Source: VXRD01 sp965232265 (GTDB lineage: Bacteria > Latescibacterota > UBA2968). From it: 64,000 nt of DNA. Numbering within the stretch: the first letter of the stretch is position 1; each line of letters opens with the position of its first letter. Below are positions 15,287 to 23,146 of the stretch, piece after piece. Made by a program: the position numbers and the translations under genes. Under the pieces are notes generated by a model, which ran no database searches, was not told the origin of the DNA, and was given only the letters and a program-made list of their open reading frames with translations. The stretch is from the NCBI GenBank assembly GCA_965232265.1, contig CBDDPH010000002.1, positions 1,054,001-1,118,000 on the forward strand, written 5' to 3'.

Positions 15287-17230
15287 TTATTTTTTCACAA
15301 ATATCTGCTCGTGAAACACCGGCCGACTCCAGCCCAGAAAGGCGTTGTCGGCCACGTTTTGATATGGGACATTGCCCAGGCGACTGTTGGTGCCCCAAAC
15401 GTGGTACGCAGAACCGATGGTGATGATGGGGACGTTTTCCGTGTGGAGGTCGCGCACGCGGGTCATGTATGTGCGGAGTTTCGCGGTATCGACCGTGGTC
15501 ATGGCCAGGCGGACGTATTGGGTGGCTTCGCGCAGCCAGGGGGGACCTTCGTCCCAGGCTTTCTGATGCCAGTAGGGTACGTTTTTAGCCAGGATAGCCC
15601 AGCCAATGGGATAGGTTAATGGGGCGTTGGGTCCTTCGAGGCCCCAGTAGTGAACATCGTATTCGCAGTTGTAACGGCGAGGGACGATGATGTCGCGCAG
15701 GCCACCGTTGAGGTTGACTTTGATCCCTATGGCTCGCCAGTGGTCGGCAACCAGTTCGGAGACGGGTTGGCCGTTGAACATGCCGCCGGGATGTACGAAG
15801 TCAATGGTGAGTTCAAAGCGTGAGCCTTCCCGAAATTCGCGGATGCCGTCGCCATCGGTATCGATATAGCCTTCGCGGTCGAGGAGGCGTCTGGCTTTGT
15901 CGGGATCGTATTCGGCGTATTTTTTGTAGGCTTTAGGAGAAAAATAGGGGCTTATAGGCCCGAAGGAATAGCCCGAGGGGTCGAGGAGGCCGTGGAAGAC
16001 GATTTCGTCAATTTCTTCGCGGTTTATGGCGTGTGAGAGCGCGATGCGGACGTTTTTGTTGCGAAAGGCTTCTCGCAAGGCGGGGTTGGGCGCGTCCCAG
16101 TTGAGGTGGTAGGCAGGGCCTCTGTTGGGTCCGGTGAGTCGGAGATTGAATTTTCCGGTTTTCTCTTTTACTTTGAGGGTGGGGAACATGTCGATGCGGG
16201 TATAACGCCCGATTAAGTCGAGTTCGCCGTTGATGAATTTTAGCAGAATGACCTGGGGGTCCTGGATGACGTTGAAGATGATGCGGTCGGCATAGGGGAG
16301 TTGGTTGCCCGCTGTATCTATTTTCCAGTAGTAGGGGTTGCGCTCATAGACGATGCGTTGCCCTCGAATCCATTCGACGGGGATCCAGGCAGAGATGCGG
16401 GGAATGCCGGGTTGCATGAGCAATTGCGCGCTGGTCGTGGCTTCTCGAAAGGCGTTGTAATCGGTTTTGGGATTGTATTTGGGGTGCAGGGGGGACAGGA
16501 TGTGTTTTGGCGCAGCGATTAGAGCGCGGCTGAGTTCGTGGAGTACGCGACCCAGAGGTTTGGGCGATGAGATTTCAAGGGTGTGTGGATCAATTTTTTT
16601 GAACTTCATGGGTTTGCCATCTACCATCCATCCCGCTGGTGGAAAGGGGTTTTGACGGGCGTTGTCGTCAAAGGTCATGTCGTAATACCAGAAGAGGATG
16701 TCGTCAACGGTGAATGGGTGACCGTCTGACCATTTGACGCCTTTGCGGATTTTGAAAATTGCGACTTTGCCGCTGTCCGTGTATGTAAAGTGCTCGCATA
16801 GGTTGTATTGGATGCTGTTTGGAAAGGGGCGCTCGTAGCCCATCAGGTTTTCGTTGAGGGTTTTGTTGGGGCCCGGGGTTTGCACGATGTCGCCGGTGAG
16901 GGCACGCCTGATTGTGCCGCCATAGGTGCCGATTTCTTCGATGGGTACGATGACGAGGGGATTTTCGGGCAGGCGGTCAGAGACGGGTGGGAGGTTGCCT
17001 TGTTTGACCTGTTCTGAGAACATGGGGGCTTCGTTAAAGGTGCGGTTCTGGCGTATGGCGGGGTCAATTTTGAGGGGGGCACGGGTTTGAGGTACGTGCT
17101 TTTGAGCGGTGGATGTGGATTGGGTGGGCGTGTTCTGTCCGGGGTCGGGGGCGAGGCATCCGAGTAGGAAAAAGAATAGGTAAAAGCAACGTGAATGATG
17201 GTTCATGTTAAATGCTAAGGGGCTTACCAT
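15287..17230 (-). CDS. Peptide/oligosaccharide ABC transporter solute-binding lipoprotein (family 5)
   Basis: 647 residues, exported and lipid-anchored: FFLLGCLAP gives a lipobox with Cys near residue 25. The family-5 (OppA/DppA-type) signature lies around YNLCEHFTYTDSGKVAIFKIRKGVKWSDGHPFTVDD (positions about 140-175). It would capture peptides or glycans in the periplasm. No permease or ATPase of that type is in the window. ATG at 17230 has AGGA upstream; ATG at 17206 is an alternative. The first choice makes its start codon overlap the start of the divergent oxygenase gene inside CCATGG. Confidence 0.88.
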   Translation of the reverse strand: MVSPLAFNMNHHSRCFYLFFFLLGCLAPDPGQNTPTQSTSTAQKHVPQTRAPLKIDPAIRQNRTFNEAPMFSEQVKQGNLPPVSDRLPENPLVIVPIEEIGTYGGTIRRALTGDIVQTPGPNKTLNENLMGYERPFPNSIQYNLCEHFTYTDSGKVAIFKIRKGVKWSDGHPFTVDDILFWYYDMTFDDNARQNPFPPAGWMVDGKPMKFKKIDPHTLEISSPKPLGRVLHELSRALIAAPKHILSPLHPKYNPKTDYNAFREATTSAQLLMQPGIPRISAWIPVEWIRGQRIVYERNPYYWKIDTAGNQLPYADRIIFNVIQDPQVILLKFINGELDLIGRYTRIDMFPTLKVKEKTGKFNLRLTGPNRGPAYHLNWDAPNPALREAFRNKNVRIALSHAINREEIDEIVFHGLLDPSGYSFGPISPYFSPKAYKKYAEYDPDKARRLLDREGYIDTDGDGIREFREGSRFELTIDFVHPGGMFNGQPVSELVADHWRAIGIKVNLNGGLRDIIVPRRYNCEYDVHYWGLEGPNAPLTYPIGWAILAKNVPYWHQKAWDEGPPWLREATQYVRLAMTTVDTAKLRTYMTRVRDLHTENVPIITIGSAYHVWGTNSRLGNVPYQNVADNAFLGWSRPVFHEQIFVKK

Positions 17231-18179
17231 GGGTATCCTGAACCGGGGCGAACGCGCTCCCGACTTTGTTCTTCCGATAATGGACGGTTCTCAAACGCGT
17301 TTTTATTCCCGCGCAGGGGGTCGGCCAACGCTTTTGATTTTTACCGGGGAAGAACAGGTGTTAGAAGGTTTGGAGGTTTCGGGGGAGGTAGATGTTTTTG
17401 TTGTTGGTCCATTGGAACTCGCGAAGGCCAATGCCACTGTATTTATCGACGGTGAAAACGCGGTTGGCAAAGCTTATGGTCTCGAGGGCGTTTTTGCCGC
17501 GTTCGCGCTGGATGCCAATCTGCGCGTTCTGTTGGGGATTGAGGATCCGAATGCGTTTGATCAGATTTATCGCGCGTTTAAGAGCGAGCCTTCTCATGAG
17601 GCTCTTGATGTCGATGCCCAGGCTCCGGTTCTGCTTATTCCCAATATTCTGACTCCAGATATCTGCCAGGTGCTTATCAATGTGTGGGCGACAAAGGGGA
17701 ATACAGAGACCGGGGTTGAAAGTTCCCAATCTGGCGTTCGGCGCGATGTTATTGATTATCAGAACAAAAAGCGGCGAGACCACGAGGTTACCGATGCCCG
17801 ACTGTTGCGATTGCTTACTTCCACAGTGGGGCGGCGGGTTATGCCCGAGGTACAACGCGCTTTCCACTACCGGGCGACGCGTTTTGAGGGTTTTAAGATC
17901 GCGTGTTATGACGCGGAGAGTGGGGGTTTTTTTCGCGCCCACCGCGATAATCTCAGTCCTTCAACTGCCCACCGTCGCTTCGCGCTTACGCTCAATCTCA
18001 ATGACGATTACACAGGCGGTCATCTCATTTTTCCCGAGTTTGGTCCCCACCGCTATCGCCCGTCAGCAGGCGATGCGATCGCGTTTTCCAGTTCTTTTCT
18101 CCACGAGGTCCAGCCCGTGACCCGGGGACGGCGGTTTACGTTGCTTTCGTTTTTGTTTCATGAGGAGCAGGGGCGGTGA
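17229..18179 (+). CDS. Redoxin-like domain fused to a 2-oxoglutarate/Fe(II) oxygenase
   Basis: 316 residues, no signal peptide. Residues 1-130 resemble an AhpC/TSA thioredoxin fold (GERAPDFVLPIMDG) but the peroxidatic Cys position is FTGEE, so no peroxidase chemistry is expected. Residues 135-316 form a prolyl-4-hydroxylase-type dioxygenase: HxD in FRAHRDN, distal His in FLHEV, 2OG-binding Arg in RGRRFTL. It probably hydroxylates a protein or small molecule, with the dead redoxin domain as a binding module. AAGGGG stands upstream of the ATG. Confidence 0.82.
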   Translation: MGILNRGERAPDFVLPIMDGSQTRFYSRAGGRPTLLIFTGEEQVLEGLEVSGEVDVFVVGPLELAKANATVFIDGENAVGKAYGLEGVFAAFALDANLRVLLGIEDPNAFDQIYRAFKSEPSHEALDVDAQAPVLLIPNILTPDICQVLINVWATKGNTETGVESSQSGVRRDVIDYQNKKRRDHEVTDARLLRLLTSTVGRRVMPEVQRAFHYRATRFEGFKIACYDAESGGFFRAHRDNLSPSTAHRRFALTLNLNDDYTGGHLIFPEFGPHRYRPSAGDAIAFSSSFLHEVQPVTRGRRFTLLSFLFHEEQGR

Positions 18180-18185
18180 CGAAAT

Positions 18186-19235
18186 TCACACCCTGTCCCA
18201 ATCCGTGCGATGGCCTTCTTCGAGAAAGGCGGCCAGTAGTTGAATGGTGGCTTCGATGTCGTCTTTGTCGGCCAATTCGATGGATGTGTGTACGTAGCGC
18301 GTGGGGATGGAGAGGGTGATTACGGGTACGCCGGCTCGAATCCGCTGTATGCCACCTGCGTCTGTGCCGCCCCGGGGCAGTATTTCCATCTGGTATTTGA
18401 TGTCGCGCTCTTTTGCGAGGGTTTTCATGTGCGCGACCAATCCCGGGTGTGAAATTGAACTGGTATCCTGAATTTTAATTGCAGCACCATCTCCCAGGCG
18501 CGTGACCTGTTCATATTCGGGGATGCCCGGGATATCGGCTGCCAGTGTGATGTCGAGTGCCACGCCCACGTCTGGGTTCACGCCGAAAGCACTCGCGGTT
18601 GCGCCTCGCAGGCCAATTTCTTCCTGTACTGTGGCTACGGGATATGTTTCAAAGGCGAAGGATTCGGCCCGTTTTACGGCTTCGATCATGACATATACGG
18701 CGAGCCGATTGTCCATGGCTTTGCAACTTACGCCGTTGCCAATTTCGGCAAAGTCGCGTTGCAGTGTTACCATTGCGCCGATTTCGATTTCTTCTTTGAC
18801 GTCGTCGGCTGACATGTAGAGATCTACGACAAAGTCGCTGACGTTCAGTTTTTTGTTGCGGTCGGCTTCGGTCTGGATATGCGGGGGTTTTACGCCGGGG
18901 TAGAGCAGGCCGGTGTAATCTTTTTCCGTGCCGGCGACGGTGACGCGCTGTGCGACCATGTTGCGCGGGTCATGTCCACCCAGAGGTACGAGGCGCAAGA
19001 GGCCCTGTTTGTCGATGTGGGATACGACAAAGCCTATTTCGTCCATGTGCGCGGCCAGCATCAGTTTTTTGGGGTTCTCGCCCGCGCTTGCGTTCTTTTT
19101 GATGATCAAGTTGCCCATCCCATCTACGCGAAGGTCATCTGCGATGGGTTCCAACTCTCGCCGCACGATTTCGCGCAATCGCCCTTCGCGCCCAGGTACT
19201 CCCGAACATTCACATAATTCTTTTAATAGCTCCAT
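18186..19235 (-). CDS. M42-family aminopeptidase
   Basis: 349 residues from ATG at 19235, with GGAGG 5 nt upstream. Metal ligands are visible: His and Asp in LMLAAHMDEIGF, a Glu pair in VATVQEEIGLRG, Asp in VALDITL, and a late His in TRYVHTSIE. Such enzymes form dodecameric shells that remove N-terminal residues from peptides using two Zn/Co ions. It converges with the oxygenase gene, ending 6 nt from it. Confidence 0.92.
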   Translation of the reverse strand: MELLKELCECSGVPGREGRLREIVRRELEPIADDLRVDGMGNLIIKKNASAGENPKKLMLAAHMDEIGFVVSHIDKQGLLRLVPLGGHDPRNMVAQRVTVAGTEKDYTGLLYPGVKPPHIQTEADRNKKLNVSDFVVDLYMSADDVKEEIEIGAMVTLQRDFAEIGNGVSCKAMDNRLAVYVMIEAVKRAESFAFETYPVATVQEEIGLRGATASAFGVNPDVGVALDITLAADIPGIPEYEQVTRLGDGAAIKIQDTSSISHPGLVAHMKTLAKERDIKYQMEILPRGGTDAGGIQRIRAGVPVITLSIPTRYVHTSIELADKDDIEATIQLLAAFLEEGHRTDWDRV

Positions 19236-19628
19236 ACTAACCTCCGAAAAATGAGACGTCATTGATTAGGCAATGAATAGTAGGTTCAGGAATATAGCAG
19301 GTTAATATGGTCTGGCAAAGAGGCTTTTCACACTGTTCTCCAGACAGAGATACTATTGAGGGAATTGAATGGACTTAAAGTTCGCTTGGAATGGAAAGAG
19401 ATTGTATTTTAAACTGTAAAACTTGTCGTGTAATAAAAAATAAGAGGCAAAAAAGATTTGACTTTCGCATAGACAAGTACTATTTTAGCTAAACTTCTCA
19501 ATTCCCTGCAAGAATACGTCTCGGTATGGGGCGCAATGGCTCTTGACCGAATTGAGTGCGTTTGTTTTTTTATGCGCCGTGCGGCAAGAGCTTTCGTAGA
19601 TAATTTTCACACATCAGGATACAGGCCC
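19236..19628. other. Intergenic regulatory region upstream of the signalling block
   Basis: Divergent spacer between the M42 gene and the STAS gene. It is AT-rich in 19400-19500 and contains one good promoter candidate. The 19536 ATG frame (32 extra codons) is probably not used. No other gene seen. Confidence 0.6.
19458..19486 (+). promoter_or_regulatory. Candidate sigma-70 promoter for the STAS gene
   Basis: TTGACT at 19458-19463 and TATTTT at 19481-19486 with a 17-bp spacer, about 140 bp before the STAS ATG. Found by eye, so moderate certainty only. Confidence 0.4.
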
Positions 19629-19967
19629 ATGGAGATTAAAACCCAAAGAGAAAATGGCATTTTAATCGCGAACGTGAATGGCCGGGTTGATAGTGCCAAT
19701 GCCCGCGAGTTCGAAAATGTATTAAGCTCTGCAATCAGTGACGACGATACATGCGTGGTAGTAGATTTTGAGGGGCTTTCTTACATTAGTAGCTCGGGCC
19801 TGCGCGTCATTTTGCTGGTTGCCAAGTCACTCGGGAATCGCAACGCGGAATTCGCACTTTGCTCGCTTTCTGGTCCTATCGGAGAGGTCTTCAGAATCAG
19901 CGGATTTGACAAGATCATTTCGATCTACGACTCACAGGCAGAGGCTTGCGCTGCACTGGGCGGATAA
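19629..19967 (+). CDS. Anti-sigma factor antagonist (STAS domain)
   Basis: 112 residues from ATG at 19629 (MEIKTQRENG). The SpoIIAA/RsbV fold is clear; the phosphorylated Ser is expected at Ser56 in SYISSSGLRV. In partner-switching systems the unphosphorylated form binds the RsbW-type kinase and frees a sigma factor or other target. The matching kinase and PP2C phosphatase are encoded 0.4-2 kb downstream. The upstream ribosome site is weak (CAGG). Confidence 0.87.
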   Translation: MEIKTQRENGILIANVNGRVDSANAREFENVLSSAISDDDTCVVVDFEGLSYISSSGLRVILLVAKSLGNRNAEFALCSLSGPIGEVFRISGFDKIISIYDSQAEACAALGG

Positions 19968-20388
19968 GATAACCTGCCTTTCGCTTTATCGCGTGTGCTC
20001 TCAAGTCATAGATGAGAGTTGGCGTGTTTTATTTAACATATTGTGCAGACCGACTTAGCCCCATTTTCCTGTGTATCTGGTCCATAGATCACTTTCTAGG
20101 GTATTTCTCATGCCCTGTATATCCGCTTTCAAAACCTTCCGAATAACAGCCACCCTTCTATAATTCAGTAACTGGTGTTGTGCAGTTTGTCATTACACAA
20201 TGACCAACCTGGCATTTGTCCATGTATTGTATTCTCCCCGCAGGTCCTCTCCCTTACAACGCAGCAGAGTAAGGGAGAGGGACAGGTCTATCAAGCGAGG
20301 ACTGTTGCTATCGTAATGGATTATGCTCTGATCAAAGAATGCACAACATTAGCATCAGTAAGACACCATTAATCTAAGAGGCGCGTAC
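19968..20388. other. Spacer between STAS gene and receiver-PP2C gene
   Basis: No credible gene; a 65-codon frame (20175-20372) has no supporting features. It contains the 12-bp inverted repeat described separately and probably a promoter for the downstream five-gene run, but no confident -10/-35 pair was seen. Confidence 0.55.
20246..20280. repeat. 12-bp perfect inverted repeat
   Basis: CCTCTCCCTTAC - 11-nt loop - GTAAGGGAGAGG. No T-run follows, so it is not an obvious terminator. It resembles short mobile palindromes found between genes in many genomes. Confidence 0.6.
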
Positions 20389-21558
20389 ATGAAAAAGGCG
20401 CAATACAAAATACTCGTGGTTGATGATGAACCCGATCTCGAACATCTCGTGAGGCAGCGCATGCGGCGCGATGTTCGCGCCGGACACTACGAATTCGTCT
20501 TTGCCTACAACGGCGTTGAGGCTATCGAGGTGCTGAACGCGGATCCGGATATCGACATGGTGCTCTCGGATATCAATATGCCTCGGATGGATGGTCTTAC
20601 GCTACTCGAACAGATGTCGGAAATAGATCCCGACATCCGCGCTGTGATTGTCTCGGCTTATGGCGATATGAAAAACATCCGCACAGCGATGAATCGAGGG
20701 GCGTTTGACTTTGTTACAAAGCCCATTGATTTTCAGGATTTGAGGGTTACAATTGAGCGCACTTTGGAACACCTGCAGATGTGGCGCGAGGCTGTGGCTT
20801 CGCGGGATAAGCTGGTGGCACTGCAAAACGAGCTTCGCGTTGCCCATGAGATGCAGCAGTCTATCCTGCCGAAGACCTTTCCCGACAAACCGGGCTATCA
20901 GCTATTTGGAAACATGGAGCCTGCACGCCAAGTGGGCGGTGACTTTTTTGATATTATCAATCTGGAAAATGACCGTGTCGGTCTGGCAATTGCCGATGTC
21001 TCTGACAAGGGCGTACCAGCTGCGCTATTCATGATGTCCAGTCGCACACTTTTAAAAGGTGCTGCCATCGGCAGATCGAGTCCAGCCGAGGTACTGAGCG
21101 AGGTCAATAATCTCCTGCAGGAAGACAACGACGCCGCGATGTTTGTCACCGTGTTTTACGCCGAATACAATCCGGCTAATGGGTCGCTGTCGTACGCCAA
21201 CGGAGGGCACAATCCCCCGATTGTCGTCCACGCGGATGGCAGTTCGACGGTGCTCCCCCAGACCAACGGAATTGCTCTGGGTATTTTGCCAGACATCGAA
21301 TACGAACAAAACTCAGTCACCCTGTCGCCTGGCGATTCTCTCGTGCTCTACACAGATGGTGTCACCGAAGCCATAAATGCCCAGAATGAGGAGTTTGAGA
21401 TGGAGCGTTTGCTTACAGTATTATCCGAGTATAGTTCGTGTGATGTCCGCGAAATTAATCAGGCGATTTTTCAAGCTGTGCAGGCATTTGCGGGTGATAT
21501 GCCCCAGTTCGACGATATGACCTGTATGACACTTTTTTGTAGAGAGATAGGAATATGA
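20389..21558 (+). CDS. Response regulator with PP2C (SpoIIE/RsbU-type) phosphatase output
   Basis: 389 residues. The receiver domain (1-125) is complete: Asp12/Asp13 pocket, phospho-acceptor Asp61 (LSDINMP), Lys111. A coiled linker (125-165) leads to a PP2C-type phosphatase (170-389) with metal Asp residues in GGDFFDI (185), ADVSDKG (203) and QFDDMT near the end. When phosphorylated by the kinase encoded downstream it should dephosphorylate the STAS protein. It overlaps the next gene by 4 nt (ATGA). AGAGGC precedes the ATG. Confidence 0.93.
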   Translation: MKKAQYKILVVDDEPDLEHLVRQRMRRDVRAGHYEFVFAYNGVEAIEVLNADPDIDMVLSDINMPRMDGLTLLEQMSEIDPDIRAVIVSAYGDMKNIRTAMNRGAFDFVTKPIDFQDLRVTIERTLEHLQMWREAVASRDKLVALQNELRVAHEMQQSILPKTFPDKPGYQLFGNMEPARQVGGDFFDIINLENDRVGLAIADVSDKGVPAALFMMSSRTLLKGAAIGRSSPAEVLSEVNNLLQEDNDAAMFVTVFYAEYNPANGSLSYANGGHNPPIVVHADGSSTVLPQTNGIALGILPDIEYEQNSVTLSPGDSLVLYTDGVTEAINAQNEEFEMERLLTVLSEYSSCDVREINQAIFQAVQAFAGDMPQFDDMTCMTLFCREIGI

Positions 21559-21977
21559 AGGTGAAACGTTCTCTATGTATTGCGTCGGATATCAATGAGT
21601 TGGAGCGGCTCCACGATGCCGTGGCAGAACTCGGCGAGGTGGGGGATTGGCCCCCCGATCTCGTGTATCAGGTTGATCTCGTCCTTGAAGAATTGATCGT
21701 CAATACAGTGAACTACGGGTACGACGATAATGCACGCCACGAGATTGAGGTCACGCTGACCTCGGATGAGGATGTCTTTACAGTTGAGATTATAGACGAT
21801 GGGCAGGCCTTCAATCCACTGGATGACGCTCCCGAACCAGACCTGGACTCAGGGGTAGAAGATCGGCCGATAGGGGGGCTTGGCGTCCATCTGATGCGCG
21901 TTATGATGGACGATGTACACTATCGGCGCGAAAAAAATAAGAACCATCTTACTCTGGTTAAGCGGAGGAATGGATGA
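21555..21977 (+). CDS. RsbW-like anti-sigma serine kinase / HATPase regulator
   Basis: 140 residues with a GHKL ATPase fold: N-box EELIVNTVNYGY, G1 IIDDGQAFNP, G2 IGGLGVHLMR. These kinases phosphorylate the STAS antagonist and hold an anti-sigma target. It overlaps both neighbours by 4 nt, so it is made together with the phosphatase and the binding protein. No sigma factor gene is nearby, so the final target is unknown. Confidence 0.9.
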   Translation: MKVKRSLCIASDINELERLHDAVAELGEVGDWPPDLVYQVDLVLEELIVNTVNYGYDDNARHEIEVTLTSDEDVFTVEIIDDGQAFNPLDDAPEPDLDSGVEDRPIGGLGVHLMRVMMDDVHYRREKNKNHLTLVKRRNG

Positions 21978-23146
21978 GCAGTACGCGCTACAGTTGTGCG
22001 GTTTTACTACTCGTTTTGCTGATTGTAGAAATCCGCGCAGAAGAATCTGGAATCTCTGACGAGCGCATCCTTTTTGGGCAGTCCGCCGCCTTTAGTGGCC
22101 CCGCTCAAGAACTGGGCAAGAACATGCGGATTGGTATTGAGGCAGCTTTTCAGGAAGCCAACGCGCGAGGCGGTGTGCATGGTCGGCAGCTAATATTGTT
22201 GTCTCTCGACGACGCCTACGAACCCGAAGCGGCTATTGCCAACACCCGTCGCCTGATTGAACAGGAAGGGGTTTTCGCGCTGATCGGTGCTGTCGGTACA
22301 CCTACATCGCTCTCTGCCACCCCTGTGGCCGCAGCTGCTGACGTCCCCTACATCGCCCCCTTTACGGGTGCCGCTTTCCTGCGTGAAGATAGGTGGCAAA
22401 ACGTGATTAACCTGCGGGCGTCTTATAACCAGGAGACCGAGGCTATGGTCGCTCGCTTGACCACAGACCTGGGTATTAAACGCATCGCCGTTATGTACCA
22501 GGATGACTCTTTTGGTCGGGCGGGTTATCGCGGCGTGCGGCAGGCACTTGAGCGGCGTAGCATGGAACCTGTGGCAATAGGGGTGTACCAGCGCAATACC
22601 ACGGCGGTGAAGACAGGTCTGCTCAACCTGCATAGTGCAAACCCCGATGCAGTCATCTTGATAGGGGCCTACCGGCCGGTGGCAACGCTGATTGCCTGGG
22701 CGCGACACATAGGGATGGATCCCGTGTTCATGACCATCTCGTTTGTGGGTAGCAATGCATTGGCTAAGGAACTCGGTCGCGCTGGTGCTGGGGTCTTCGT
22801 TACTCAGGTCGTACCTTTTCCAACAAATGAAATCCCTCGCGTGGGTATTGCCTATCGCCGCGCTCTGGTGGCCCACGCGCCCGAAGCGATTCCCGGTTTT
22901 GTCTCCTACGAAGGCTATCTGGCGGGTCGGTTGGCTATCGCTGCCCTTGAACGCTGTGGCAGGGAGGTTGATCGCGGCGGGTTTCTCAAGAGTTTGCGTG
23001 GCATAGACACCATTGATCTCGATGGCTTTGAACTTCACTATGGCGAAAATGATAATCAGGGGTCAGATGCTGTCTTTCTCACCGTGATTGGTAGCGATGG
23101 TAGTTATCGCTCAATCCAAACGCTGCGGGACGCACTCAAGCCATGA
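21974..23146 (+). CDS. Periplasmic ligand-binding protein (LivJ-type, Peripla_BP_6)
   Basis: 390 residues with a Sec signal peptide (about 1-22, ending IRA). Residues 30-380 have the two-lobed leucine/amide-binding fold (ILFGQSAAFSGPAQELG; LIGAVGTPTSLSATPVAA). No transporter permease is nearby. The gene overlaps the sensor kinase by 4 nt, so the product is probably the ligand sensor that presents an amino acid, amide or similar molecule to that kinase, as TorT does for TorS. Confidence 0.88.
   Translation: MSSTRYSCAVLLLVLLIVEIRAEESGISDERILFGQSAAFSGPAQELGKNMRIGIEAAFQEANARGGVHGRQLILLSLDDAYEPEAAIANTRRLIEQEGVFALIGAVGTPTSLSATPVAAAADVPYIAPFTGAAFLREDRWQNVINLRASYNQETEAMVARLTTDLGIKRIAVMYQDDSFGRAGYRGVRQALERRSMEPVAIGVYQRNTTAVKTGLLNLHSANPDAVILIGAYRPVATLIAWARHIGMDPVFMTISFVGSNALAKELGRAGAGVFVTQVVPFPTNEIPRVGIAYRRALVAHAPEAIPGFVSYEGYLAGRLAIAALERCGREVDRGGFLKSLRGIDTIDLDGFELHYGENDNQGSDAVFLTVIGSDGSYRSIQTLRDALKP

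Noticed and set aside
15287..17230. Solute-binding protein for the 7-11 kb sugar transporter
   Set aside because: It belongs to family 5 (peptide type), not to the family used by MalFG-type permeases, and is 4 kb away.
22190..23038. 282-codon minus-strand ORF opposite the binding-protein gene
   Set aside because: Lies wholly within the LivJ-type gene, no ribosome site, composition of a shadow frame.
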